Source: Fusarium oxysporum f. sp. lycopersici 4287 (Eukaryota > Ascomycota > Sordariomycetes > Hypocreales > Nectriaceae). Taken from it: a stretch of 64,000 nt of DNA. This document shows positions 1 through 10,619 of this stretch, piece after piece. The notes beneath the pieces are model-generated. The model ran no database searches, was not told the origin of the DNA, and saw only the letters and a list, made by a program, of their open reading frames with translations. A program made the translations under genes and the position numbers. The DNA lies in assembly GCF_000149955.1 (NCBI RefSeq), contig NC_030991.1:2787571-2851570 (forward strand), in the 5' to 3' direction. Numbering within the stretch: the first letter of the stretch is position 1; every line of letters begins with the position of its first letter.

Positions 1-236
1 CGTCCCTGCCTGTAGGCACTGTCGGAGGCGGTACAGGATACCCGATGCAGAAAGAGGCTCTCAAGATGCTGCGATGTGACGGAGACGGGCCAGACCAGAA
101 GGAACGGCTGGCCGGGCTCATTGCAGCGTTCAGTCTTGCACTCGACGTCAGCACAAGCTCAGCTGTCGCGAACGACACCTTTACTGCCAGTCATATGAGG
201 CTTGCTCGTGGAGAAACGCCGCAACCGCATTTGTGA
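1..236 (+). CDS. HMG-CoA reductase-like protein, C-terminal fragment
   Basis: The frame is open from base 3 and runs to a TGA, so only the last 77 residues of a gene entering from the left are present. The fragment opens with a VGTVGGGTGYP stretch, the Gly-rich segment typical of the end of the 3-hydroxy-3-methylglutaryl-CoA reductase catalytic domain. It then has a hydrophobic Ala-rich helix (LIAAFSLALDVST) and ends with ASHMRLARGE, which fits the SHxxLGR-type segment that carries the catalytic histidine. The enzyme reduces HMG-CoA to mevalonate with NADPH. Only the tail is visible, so it cannot be said whether this is the housekeeping sterol enzyme or a secondary-metabolism or resistance copy. 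The assignment rests on motif recognition alone. Confidence 0.65.
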   Translation, partial: SLPVGTVGGGTGYPMQKEALKMLRCDGDGPDQKERLAGLIAAFSLALDVSTSSAVANDTFTASHMRLARGETPQPHL

Positions 237-751
237 TTGAACATCGCTATTGTCCTATGTATTTTGAGATTAGGACAGCAATATCGCTTGGTCAGTCCAA
301 TAATATATATATGTAACTAGAGAAAGTGAGTTTTTTGCAGCAGATAAATCGGCAGCTGTGACTGGACTTCCCCTTTCTTAGCCGCCTTCTTCTCCTTCTA
401 TGTCGAGTAACGAGTGCGTGGTATAAGCTTTCTTTCATTCTCTATATTTTAGCCTCTTGACCCTTTCATATCTCGCAACCTGAAGCTAGTTCGCGAGCTA
501 TAAAGGGGGCTACGCATCGACTCATGTTGAGGTCGGCTCTCTGCAGTACCTGGACAAGCTTATGGAGACACTAGCAGTAAATGAAAGAAAAGAGAGGTGG
601 ATCGTTGCGATAATGATTATTCTGCATCACACACTATCATATAAATACATATCGGAAAATACTAGCCCCAGACTGATATAGTAAATAGGCAGAGTATGAG
701 CGACTTGCAGATTGGCTCGCTCGCGCCCAACCTCTTCAACAGTGAAGAATC
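237..751. other. Intergenic, no gene seen
   Basis: AT-rich spacer between two converging genes. A short ORF at 696 is antisense to the downstream gene. No RNA gene or repeat was recognised. Confidence 0.5.
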
Positions 752-2252
752 TCAAGTAACCCAATTGATTCGGAATTGTCCCTTATGCACAGAAGTCAGA
801 AGGGCCACTAGATCCACAGTCTTGTATATATGGCCATCCTTAGGTAGGAATGCTAGGATTCCACTTTCTGACTGTACGAAAAGCAGAGACTCTCCCTGCA
901 CGACTTGTACCTCGACCTTTGAGGTTTCTCTCGGATAAGCTTCGAAGTCAAATGTAAGCAGAATCATCGCAAGATCCGGCAGCTTGATCGTTGCATCGCG
1001 GTGCTGACCCGCCAAAGTGACATTTCCTTCCGCTACCTTGAAAGGGTCTTCGCCACGATTGAAACATAAGATCCATCTTGCAAGACTGAAAAAGCCATTC
1101 TCTTCCAGTTTGTAGAATGAGAAAGAGATTGATTGGGATGTGTGAGTCGGAACAGCAACAAAATTGCGAAAGAGATGCGAACTATCTAGCACATATGCAG
1201 CGGACTCTCTGTCGAGAGCGATGTTGAATTGATTTGTGAAGATATTCTTAGCAAGGTCCAGAGTTCCCTATGGAGATGGGTGGAGAGGTCAGTATGTGTA
1301 CGCCTAGAATCAGGTAATTCGGAGACATACTGCTTGTACAACACAGTCGATCTTGGCTGCTACGCCTGGCTCATCAACAAGACGACGAAGCAGGTTGAAG
1401 GATGCCCCTTCAGTAAGCATGGCGCCTTCTGCGGCCATAATCCGTTCCGCCAAATGACGGAAATCAAGACAGCCTACATCGATGCTGGAGTTCTGCAGCT
1501 TCTCATCGGCTTCTTTGATACGGTTTTTGTACCATTGCCTGATCTCTTCCTGCCTTTAGAGACGAGGCAGGTTCATGAAACCATAGAATTCACTGATCTC
1601 TTCCGGAGTGCGGTTGAACAGCTGTTCTTGGGCGTGACACTTGAGATTCACAGGACTCGTATCAGACAGTGCATCCATATCCACCAGGATGGTTACTTTG
1701 GCCTGGCTTCGAGATGTTCCTGGCAGTTCGTTGAGGCACCTTGCGAGGTCCCTGGCCATGAGTGAAGCATGTAGCTCTGAGTCCAGGCGCCTGGCCATGA
1801 GTGAATCATGTAGCTTTGCGTCCTCTAATGAGCTTTTGGAGGGCTTGACTGCCATACTCAACTAGTTGTAGTTTCCAGCTTTAGCCAACAGAACTAACTC
1901 GAAAGGACGGAAAAATAAAAGCTTCGAAACTTACCAAAGCCCGGTCTTCTTCGCTGAGGTTTGTGACCTGGCTTATAGCCTGCTCTGTCAACAAGCCATT
2001 TAGGCGAATCTTGAGGGGATTTCCGAGTTCAGGGAAGTGACGCTTGAGTAACCTGTCCAATTGTTTTTGGTCATCAGGTTCCAAAATTGCCAGGCTAAAG
2101 TCAACAGGCCGAGGCTCAAATATGATAACCAATTCGACGTCAGGCGCGTTTTTTGCCCATTGTAATAGAAGCATAAATGCTGCTATGTTGTCGGCATCCG
2201 GGGCGTCATTGCGGACTATCACCAGCTTCTTGGTGCCTCGTTGGGCAGTCAT
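752..2252 (-). pseudogene. Nucleoside hydrolase-like gene with one in-frame stop
   Basis: Three exons can be read on the minus strand: 2252-1935, 1861-1331 and 1267-752. The introns are 73 and 63 nt with GTAAGT/TAG and GTATGT/TAG borders, and all exon lengths are multiples of three (318, 531, 516). The 455-codon frame is broken only by a TAA at 1558-1556, after NLPRL and before an equally coding-like stretch (RQEEIRQWYKNRIKEAD). The N-terminus KLVIVRNDAPDADNIAAF resembles the beta-strand plus Asp-rich Ca-binding loop of inosine/uridine-preferring nucleoside hydrolases (usually DTDxxxDD), here degenerate. A later NQFNIALDRESAAYVL stretch resembles the family's FNxxxDPEAA segment. The family cleaves the N-glycosidic bond of nucleosides. 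The altered metal loop makes activity doubtful even without the stop. An unrecognised intron over the stop is possible, but no good splice pair was found. Confidence 0.5.
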
Positions 2253-3663
2253 TTTGGCGTTTGAGTGAGGAGCGAAGGAAGAATGGAATGGCCGAAGCGA
2301 TGGCAGGATAGGTATCTAGTTGAAGGTGAAGAAGGCTATGTACATGAGCCCGAGGAAAGCATTCCTACGCCATATATATAGTAAAAGATCGTGCAGATCC
2401 TCTGATTCAGGCCTCCACATTTTCGATGGCTCAGCTGTGATTCAGATCTGGCTTGTGATATGCCTTAGCGATGGTGTTGACCTCAGCCACTGGTCCGAGA
2501 TTACGGCCCACATGGCCCAGTTTGAAATCAGGGTCCAAATGTATCCGGACGTCCGAGGGTGTGCTCTCTTGAACCTCATTTACTACAATACCTCATCTGC
2601 TCGTCAATTCACCAAATGTTTTCGTAAATAGTTACAGGCCCTGAGATCAATCTGCCTCTACCGCAACCGTCATCGTCATCTTCGCAGCACTGAAGAGGAA
2701 GTCATGGAACAGACCAAGATCATACTTGTCGCGGTTGTCGCCATTCTTTTTTGGGCCGCTCATGCATTTCTCCTAGTCTGCATACTCCTCAAGCGCACCT
2801 TTTGTAGATGGCACGAGCGCATGTCTCTCTCTAGCACTCTGTTAGCTCGTCGCACTGTTGCTACTACGCCTGGCAGCGCTCTTTGCGCCTTCATCATCTC
2901 GTTTACCTAGAAAGAACCAAAGAAGTGGATAAAAACTTCGTCTCAATCTACACATGGGTACTTTGCTCGCTTATGCGGACATAAAGGTTCCAAGGCGGGA
3001 AGTCCTTCAAGAACATGGGATATGGAGGCCCAAATCTGGACCATAGCAGGATCTTTGTCGACCGTCCAGCATAGCAGCAGCCGCGAGGCAGTGGAACCGT
3101 ATGACAACACGAGGATGAGCAATAGGAATCACGTTCACCTAGGAAGTGATATGTACCTCAGCAATAGAACAAGTCAACTGTCGGCACAGCCAAGTGGTAT
3201 ACAACACCATGGACTCGCTTGCTGAGTATCTAGAGGCCGCAGGGAACAGAATTTTCCAGCTTCCAATACCAGGTGCGCCACCGTCTGTCTACAAAGTCTC
3301 ATCTTAACGGAGCAGCGTCCATACTAGGACTCTTCAAGCATCAACCCCATCCTACATGTTGAGCACAGGGCCGACTCAAATGACGTATGGGTTGTACGAG
3401 CTTCATGCCTGATATTTCGTGCCCCACCTTGGAACACCTGAGATGCGCGTAACTCAAGCCGATGAGATAACCGGAATATCCATGCATGATGAGTTATATA
3501 TTGTCGTTTAAGGGTTACTCTCACAGTAAATAGTATCAAGAAACGATATCAAAATATATAACAGAGAAAAATGAGGAAGGGAAAGCAATATATCACATTC
3601 TCTCAAATGGCTATTCTTACTGGTGTCGACTAAGGCTAGCCTTCGTGAAGACACCCGTAATGG
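2253..3663. other. Intergenic, no convincing gene
   Basis: Only short ORFs occur here. One at 2704-2910 (+, 68 aa) starts with a hydrophobic helix (IILVAVVAILFWAAHAF) but has no recognisable family or supporting splice signals. Possibly regulatory DNA for the minus-strand gene to the left. Confidence 0.4.
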
Positions 3664-3951
3664 TGGTGATGCTACAATACAATACAATTTATTACGCCCG
3701 GCGGCTTATTTTGGCCGATAGGGCACTAATCACTAATGCTTACGTACATTGCCTGATTTTCGTCCTCTTCTCCCCGAGCCCATGCTGTGCTACACGTTGC
3801 TCAATCTGTGTCCGCGATTCCTAGAGCCCAAACTGTACCTTGCTTTTCACCATATGAATTGAAATAGGTTTCCTCAAGCCCATAATGCGCCTGTTCCTCG
3901 ATTGTGCTTTTCCTTCTACCCTATTGCTCCCTGCGTCATGGTGATGCTACA
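3664..3951 (-). mobile_element. 5'-truncated LINE copy with 13-bp target duplication
   Basis: The minus strand of 3677-3938 is a close copy of the last ~260 bp of the LINE that ends near 18958, including the shared GCCCTATCGGCCAAAATAAG block and the TTGTA-repeat tail. It is flanked by perfect direct repeats TGGTGATGCTACA at 3664-3676 and 3939-3951. A 3'-end-only copy with a tail and a target duplication is the product expected of target-primed reverse transcription that stopped early. No coding capacity. Confidence 0.88.
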
Positions 3952-4296
3952 GTGGGGTGCGGGTTCAGCGTCAGTAATCTGTCATTGTAAATTTACTGAG
4001 AATAGCCAAAAATGGACTAAACGTGGCGCATGCACAGTGTACCAGCAGCCCCAATACGATCCCTGCCCTCCCTTAGCACTAACAGCACAAAAATGCTTGG
4101 AAACTCGGGCATCAATGGCCCCGTCTAATGACCAACTTCATTCATCCCGGTTTCTATTTCTGACAACCTATTTTTACCTAATGATTATATGTTTATATGC
4201 ACCCCATTCACAAATACAGAAAATACTCGTTGATTACTATGGCAGCTAGTTCGGTATACACTACGGCGGATATAGACCTTCAAGTAGAAATGGAGA
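3952..4296. other. Intergenic spacer
   Basis: Downstream flank of the minus-strand NLR1 gene. No gene recognised. Confidence 0.4.
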
Positions 4297-6501
4297 TCAA
4301 TCAAAGCCCCAACTCTTATGGGATCCCCATTTACGAAAGCGCCCAACCTTCCCGCGCATAACCTCTCGTAACGATCTATCCCGCAGCTTTCCTTCTTCCG
4401 ATTCGTGAACTTGCGTGACCGCCAAAGACTGGGCTGGTTCTATAAGATACGGTAATTGTTGTAGCGCCTCCCGTGTGGAGGCGAGGTATGCCACGCTCTG
4501 CATTGTATCCGGATGGTTTTCTCCAAGCACAAGGCAGCGAAGGTGGAAGGCGGTTTGGTGAAGCTGAAAGGCTTCGTCATATCGGCCCTGCTGATGGTAC
4601 GTCGCCGCGAGGTCCGCCATGCTGCTGATCGTATCTGGATGCTTCCCCCGAAGCACCCCTCGTCGCATTTCTAGTACTTCTTGGCAAATGTTTTCGGCCT
4701 CGGCATAACGGCCCTGCTGATGGTACGTCGTCGCAAGGTCCGCCATGCTCCTGATCGTATTTGGATGCTTCTCTCCAAGCACCTCTCGTCGCATTTCTAG
4801 TACTTCTCGGCAAATGCTTTGAGCCTCATCATATCGGCCCTGCACATGGTATGTCGCTGCAAGGTCCGCCATGCTTCTGATCGTATGTGCATGCTTTTCT
4901 CCAAGCACCTTCCGTCGAAGTTCTAATGCCCTTTTATCAACCGGCTCTTTCTCCCTCCACCGTTCTCGATCGTAAAGAAAATCCGATACTCTCTGGAATA
5001 AAGTTGCTGTCTCGATCTCCGTCCTGCTCACCTCCGCCCACTCCCCTACTCGTACAGCATGCGTCACATACTCCTCGCATTGTGCCCATGAAGTTGGTTG
5101 CGATGGCGGAAAAAGATCATCTACTATCTGTAGAGCTATGCCAGAATAGTATGCTTCGCTGTTCTCCGGTTCATTTACTGCACCTGGCGCCTTGCCCGTG
5201 GTCGTCTCTACCGAGCTGCTTATCCTCAACCCAAATCGTACGGCTTCTTGCACAAGCTTATGCATCTCATAACTTCGCCTGCTATCCTCCTTCCGACGTA
5301 GGCCAAGGAAAGAAAATTCGGTCAGACGGGTGACTGCTTCTAGAACCTCAAGCTCCGTAGCCTCTCCAGTTGACCTCTCGCCGCCAATGTTGTATCGACT
5401 AGCAGCTGCCGCCATCAATTCTTGCGTTATGTCCTGACTATCCAGATACGCAATCACATGGAGAATGCCGTACGACATCTCGCTCTCCGCTCGAATTCGC
5501 TCCGTCGAGATCCTCCAAGTCTCAAGCACGCTGTTCGATACCTCTGGCCGTCGGTGTCGGTCCGTGCCGCTCATTCTTAGCACTTCCCATCGGGTCTTGC
5601 CCTGCCTGAGGAGGTCTAGGTACTTCTCGGCTGACATTGACATACGCCTCATGTATACGCCGCCTTGCGAGATCGCTAAGGGTAAGCATCGTAACTCCTC
5701 CAATAGAGCGTCCACACTTGCCTCCCTCAAAGTCGACGGCTCATCTCTAGCTACTGCGAGAAGCGTCGTCGCCTCATCTATAACCATAGATCGCACCTCG
5801 ATACCGCGACGCGATCCAACGAGCGTGCCGGCGATACGCGCATCTCGACTCGTCCATAACACCGTCCCTTGCGATGTGCAAGGTACATATCTGTATAGAT
5901 TCTGGTTCTCGTTCGATCCTTCTCCCTTGAATTGTCGGCCCACTCCAAACAACCTCAGGTTATCAGCGTTGTCGAGGACCAGCAGCCATTTCGGCCGCCT
6001 TTCGATCTCATTGCGCACTGCATCGAGCAGATCCGTCCCGTCAAGCTGCTCGTCGACCCCGAGCTTCTTGCCGATCGTCTTATAATCGGCTAGAAAAGTC
6101 GTCTCACTGTCGGCATGCACCCAAAATACGCTGCATTCCTCGTCGGCGTCGCATCGTCGATATGCGTAATCTAGCGCGATCTGTGTCTTGCTTGGTTCGT
6201 TCCTCTGTTAGCCCTTTCGCTACACCGTAGTGTGCCGAGTGGAGACCTACCCTGATCCTCCCAAGCCCCAAAGCGCAGCGCTACGGGATCCCGGCGTCGG
6301 TGGCAAAAGCTTATCTAGTCTGTCGATGAAATGCCGACGATGGACCAGATCCTCGTTGCGGGGATACGGAATGACGCGAACGACTTCGGCATGGGCCGCT
6401 GGGTGGGGCAAGTGGTAATGGATATCCCCCTGGTTAATTCTGGCATTGTCGCCAAATCGGCTGCAAGTGACGCCGCGTCGGTGGAACGCTGGCTGATCCA
6501 T
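4297..6501 (-). CDS. NLR1: NB-ARC/TPR STAND receptor with N-terminal amyloid-type motif
   Basis: Two exons (6501-6251 and 6190-4297) joined by a 60-nt GTAGGT...AAG intron give 714 residues. The intron splits the codon of the last Gly of the Walker A loop (GLGGSGKTQ, about residues 79-87). Residues 14-30 read SRFGDNARINQGDIHYH, a motif also found in the neighbouring effector; no death or enzymatic domain precedes it. Then come the NB-ARC domain, Walker B (WLLVLDNADN), a TSRD sensor-like segment and a CLPLAIS (GLPL-type) segment, a winged-helix region, and about 3.5 TPR repeats of 42 residues (from residue ~516) with the HPxTIxSMADLAxTYHxQGRY pattern of kinesin-light-chain-type TPRs. Fungal STAND proteins sense ligands through such repeats and oligomerise through NB-ARC. 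The start was chosen at MDQPAF because it is the first ATG before the motif and parallels the start of NLR2. It is divergent from the effector, with 191 bp between start codons. Confidence 0.85.
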
Positions 6502-6692
6502 TTTGTTGCTAATTATTTTACAGCACCAATCTTCTGGAAGTCGCCAAATTTGTACAGTCTCACGTCCGGAGAGGGGTAGCAATAAGGCTGAGAACGTGAC
6601 GAGACACAGCCTCACTGATTGGTTAAAGACAGAGCGCATTGCCATCAGATGACCATAATCGTACTTTTACCTACCACCAACAGACTACAACA
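6502..6692. promoter_or_regulatory. Shared divergent promoter of NLR1 and effector
   Basis: The 191 bp between the NLR1 start codon (minus) and the effector start codon (plus) must hold both 5' leaders and promoters, which suggests co-regulation. No specific operator was identified. Confidence 0.5.
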
Positions 6693-7653
6693 ATGGTACT
6701 CACCTCTCGGCCTAGCTCTGATATAGGCTTCATTCGCTGATTTTTATCGCGCAGGCAGAGGCAATAGGAGCAGCGGCTAGCATCATCGGCATTATCGGTG
6801 CGGCATTTACTGTCATCCAGGAGATTCGAAGCGCGCGGGGCAGGGTCCAAGGCACATCCGAGACGCTGGATAATATGTCTAAGCATCTGGACGCTATCGA
6901 TGAATCACTTGGTCTTGTTCGCGAGGAAGAAAAGCTGCAAACGGCCAGGGTCGAACTGCAGGTGAAGGCCATCACCAACATTGCCACTGAGCTTAGATCA
7001 TTCCTGGATAACCTTGCTGCCAGGCAACGAGAGAAGGCCGTGTCACAGTTCTTCCACGCCCTTAAGTCGGGCGACAAGGACGACAAAAAGTTGCAAGGCA
7101 TCCTGGACCAGCTTGACCGGGCTCGTAATGAGCTCGGGTTGCGGATCTCGGTGGCTCAAGTCGGCTTGTTGGGAAACCTCCAAGACGGCTTTCGAGTTGC
7201 ATTCGGCGTTCTCGAGCAGACAAACACTAGGGTCAACAAAGTGCTCGGGATCAACTTGGCTCTTCTGGATATTGTGAAGAACCGAGCGCTGCAGCAGACA
7301 GGTCAGACATATATGTTAGTGATCGCACAAAACAGACCTACTGACGAGATTTCATAGCGGATGGATTCATACCAGTTAATGTTGCTGACATACTAGCGAT
7401 GGGAATGTCCGCCCCCGATAATACGACGAGCATGAGCAGCTCCAACGAGGTGAGGGAAACAAATATTTATGGCAATGTGACGCTTGGTCAGGCCCGAATA
7501 ATGACGGGCAATATTGGGGTAGAAGGTTGGCAGAAAATGGCAGGTCGCAAGACGACGATTGCCAACAATCAGTTCGGTCACGACGTCCGAATCATCACTG
7601 GTGACATGGGAGGGGAGGCGGCGAGGGGCTTCAACGATTCCTTCTGGAAGTGA
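6693..7653 (+). CDS. HET-S-like effector: SesA/HeLo-like domain plus two amyloid pseudo-repeats
   Basis: Three exons: 6693-6695 (the ATG alone), 6755-7301 and 7358-7653. Introns are 6696-6754 and 7302-7357 (the latter with a CTGAC branch). The frame closes to 281 residues, close to the 289 of HET-S. Residues 1 to ~190 start MAEAIGAAASIIGIIGAAF, a small-residue-rich hydrophobic N-terminal helix followed by amphipathic helices; this is the look of the SesA/HeLo-like domain at the front of fungal STAND-associated effectors, where the N-terminal helix acts on membranes. Residues ~212-241 and ~247-281 are two pseudo-repeats, NIYGNVTLGQARIMTGNIG and NNQFGHDVRIITGDMGG, each ending near an aromatic (W241; F275/F279/W280). 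This parallels the two HET-s prion-domain repeats and its terminal GFW. Expected role: membrane-damaging cell-death executor switched on by amyloid templating from NLR1. Domain assignment is by eye. Confidence 0.75.
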
Positions 7654-7835
7654 GATTATTAAAGTCTACGTTCGAGCATTGCTATTGAACCCGTTACCAC
7701 TAGTCATTTCCATCCGGAACTACTGTATCAGCATCGATCGCCCTGAACTATTCACAACGATAACTTTCTCCATGAGAAGACCACTGTCTCCGCAAAGCAG
7801 TGATTGCATAAGGTGCCGCAATAAATGCTCATAGA

Positions 7836-8068
7836 GAAAGGGATTCCACAGCGGTGCCCTCGAACTTAAGATAATCCAGGTAAGTCTCGAATTTTGGAAT
7901 ATGTAGCAGTATCGCTGTAAAATCACCTAGAAAGGCGCTGACGAACCAAGTATGCAGGCAGGTCAAAGTCATTCAACCGAGCGTGGCGTTGCGGACAACT
8001 TATTGGGAGATAGAGTTTGGATCAACCAAGGTGATGTGGGAGGAAACATGACATTTGGGCCTACGTGA
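7836..8068 (+). pseudogene. Orphan 3' exon with an amyloid-type motif
   Basis: A good intron (7880-7957: GTAAGT donor, CTGAC branch, TGCAG acceptor) joins a short open stretch to an exon at 7958-8068. The exon ends in TGA and encodes 36 residues containing DNLLGDRVWINQGDVGG, the same pattern as the effector and NLR motifs. No helical domain precedes it, because the upstream frame closes at ~7835. It is either the remnant of a second effector whose 5' end was lost or an alternative 3' exon of the effector gene. A mini-ORF starting at the ATG at 7952 is also possible. Confidence 0.55.
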
Positions 8069-8227
8069 AGCGTCTGATTTGACAGTTCCCTGAGGTCCGT
8101 TGTTGACTGTATATTCCGGTCAAAGTATGGCTTCGTCGAGAAGGTACGCCATTCCCTTCATGCAGTGATTATCTAGGGCTGAGTGTGGCTGAAGTCGGGC
8201 GTGTGGCTGGTTAAAGTGGTTTAGGTT

Positions 8228-8270
8228 CGTCATCCTGTCATCCTGTGATCATGTCATCCTGTCACCCTAG
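8228..8270. repeat. Short tandem GTCATCCT repeat
   Basis: Four to five imperfect octamer copies of GTCATCCT in about 40 bp of non-coding sequence. Confidence 0.7.
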
Positions 8271-8418
8271 CACCTGGCCCCGCCTTTATGAGTAATATTT
8301 AGCCTTGTAACTCAGGCTCACATACTTACACAAGCCAGGGTAGTTTGGGACCGACCACTTCTTTGTGTTTCCACTTTTCCCTCTTTTGTCTCGTTACCAA
8401 CATCCAGGAGCCATAACC

Positions 8419-8676
8419 TGTGACGAGGCTGGCGTGAAGCTGGAGATGACAGCACCGTACACGCCCGACACTAACCCGATTGAAGAGTACTTTGCTGAGA
8501 TGAAGGCTTATGTGAAGCTGCGGTGGGATGAGCACATCAGTCTCATCCAGAGAGATTTTGGATCCTATGTCAGGTCATGCGTGCAAACTGTAGGGGAACA
8601 CAGGCGAGCGCTGAGGGACACTTTCGTAATGCAGGACTGGCGGTTGAGCAACCTCTGTAGAGGCACGAGCCACTAG
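8419..8676 (+). pseudogene. DDE transposase C-terminal remnant
   Basis: The stretch from CDEAGVKLEMTAPYTPD through TNPIEEYFAEMKAYVK matches the end of the Tc1/mariner-type DDE_3 catalytic domain, where the final acidic residue lies in a PDxNPIE motif. It ends with a TAG at 8674-8676. The upstream frame lacks the first two catalytic aspartates, so this is a 3' fragment of an inactive DNA transposon. No terminal inverted repeat was found. Confidence 0.7.
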
Positions 8677-8784
8677 ACCTTAGAGACCACGCTAGACATT
8701 GTTTGTAGTTTAAGCTAGAGGGAAAGGAAATAAGGTGTGAGGCATAAAGCATGGGAGAGAAAACAAAATATGATCATCATTCTG

Positions 8785-10143
8785 CTACCCTAGAGCTTCC
8801 TCAATCCAACGTGGCACATCATTCATGAACGAAAGCGCAACCCCCAATTGAACTCCTCTGTCGGTGTAAAACTCAGCACCTACTTCAGAGTGGACATGCC
8901 TAAGATCGAGGCATGCCTCTCTTGTGATTTCGTAAGCACATCGAATGTTTTGCTGCCAACGAGGGCTATCCACTTGATCCTGTTGCCATTCGTGGTATCT
9001 TTCTAGAGCCTGGTTTCTCCGCATGGGGATGACAAGGTCGATCGGTCGCTGCCGAGTCGCCACCGACCCCTGCACTTCTCCCCGCGCTTCAGCATTGGAC
9101 TCGTTAAAAATCTCACCCTGATGCTGACCAGGATGACCAGGACAGGTGACGTTGATATTAATTGGAGACGAACTGTCAGATCTCTTACGCTTTAGCCTTC
9201 TTCGCTCCGAGCTCTCCTCTTCATTCTTGTAGATCACCTGGCGGATGTTTTCAGGCACGTCATCGTGCGTCCTCAGCAGATTTCCTTCCTCAGCAAAGTC
9301 AACAAGCATGCTCAGGATGTTAGTATCGAGCTTGTAGTGCTTCTTGCTCTCCGGATCACGCCAGCAATAGAACTGCGAGTTCACGCAAGGGACACCGGTG
9401 CAGTGCAGAAGCTCGTAGACTTCTTTCCACACGGGACGAGAGCCCGTCGACTCTTCCTGATCAGCAAGCAGTTGGTCTCTGGCAATGAGCTGTCGGCCTG
9501 TAGCCCCACGGCCGCGACTCCGGATAGTCGCAGCTGCCGGCTGCATGACCTCTTTATAAACAAAAGAGATATAAATTCTTAGCTTATTACCTTCACGGAA
9601 GAGAGGAGCCCAGCCTCTCAGCTTATCTTCTATCGTCCTTTAGTCCACAACGAGGCCATCAAAGCGCTTCCTCATGTTACGTTCACTACGTTTCTCTACG
9701 CTCACAATAACGGTTGTCTCATCAGATTCGTACCTCGGCTCGGGAAGTTTGTCCTTAACGGTCGTCGCTAAGTCGAGGCTTAGAAACTTGTCCCAGTAGG
9801 CACCGGGGGCAAGGGTCAGATTCTCCTCCGTGATCTCGACCAGCTTGGACAGTCTGCCCTTCTTAAGCTGAAGCTTCCATTCGATATCGTAGTGAATGCA
9901 CGTTGGATCGTCTTCGTCGTCTCGGAAGTTGGGGTCCCAATCACTTAGCCCAAGCAATGGCAGGCGTCTGTCTTGGAGAGGGGTGCCATAAGCGCGCGGA
10001 GTTTCGCAGGTCCGAAATGGCGGAGTTCGGCCATCAAGGTCAAACTCGCCATCCAAAGAGAAGGGGCTGTCGTTGGCACGGCGAGGATCGTAATCTGGCG
10101 CATACATGTCAGGCGAGAAGGAACATCGAGGAGGCAAACTCAT
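8785..10143 (-). pseudogene. Fungal protein of unknown function with one in-frame stop
   Basis: Exons 10143-9591 and 9551-8785 (39-nt intron, GTAATA...AAAG) total exactly 440 codons. The single internal TAA is at 9642-9640, between GLVVD and RTIEDKLRGWAPLFRE. The N-terminal part is acidic with SPDMY and DWDPNF segments. The middle has a Cys/Trp-containing segment (VPCVNSQFYCWRD) and a basic RRRLKRKRSDSSS stretch that could be a nuclear signal. The C-terminal ~90 residues (from DLVIPMRRNQAL to NDVPRWIEE) look like a domain met repeatedly in filamentous-fungal proteins of unknown function. I do not assign a role. The stop looks recent, because the reading frame is otherwise clean on both sides. 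Confidence 0.55.
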
Positions 10144-10619
10144 GGCGACGGCTGGCAGCGAGAAGGTGAGGAAGGACACTGGGCGAGACGAGGGGCAACC
10201 AGTAGGTGGGCAGGCCATTGCCAACAAAGAACAAAGGACACATTTCCTTCACGGTTGCCTAGAACACGTGACCATAAGCTCATCAGCAGGATGGAATGTT
10301 CAGACCTTGACTCAGGGCAACGGCGTGTTAAACGTTGGGGAAGAACCAACGGTGCGGCAAAAGTACAGTATCGAAATTGTTTTATTATTAGTACATATGG
10401 GTTCAAGCTGAAGACCCCGACACCTTAGACGAGATATGGTCATGCGCCTTGAAGCCAGGGCGAACAAAATCGAAGATGATGCGATGACGTAGGATCACGT
10501 GAGCGGCTGAAGTAAGGAATGTTGGTCTTTCAGCTTTCTGTGCTTTGTGCAATTGCAAACAATGCCAGAACCCCTCCTGTAAAGGTCCGTGGACCGATTG
10601 CAATTAAATCGACATCAGG
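10144..10619. promoter_or_regulatory. Divergent intergenic region upstream of NLR2
   Basis: 476 bp between the start of the unknown minus-strand gene and the NLR2 start codon. It should hold both promoters. No motif was identified. Confidence 0.35.

Noticed and set aside
6671..7101. Minus-strand ORFs over the effector gene
   Set aside because: They overlap the spliced plus-strand frame that has consistent splice sites and a recognisable domain layout.
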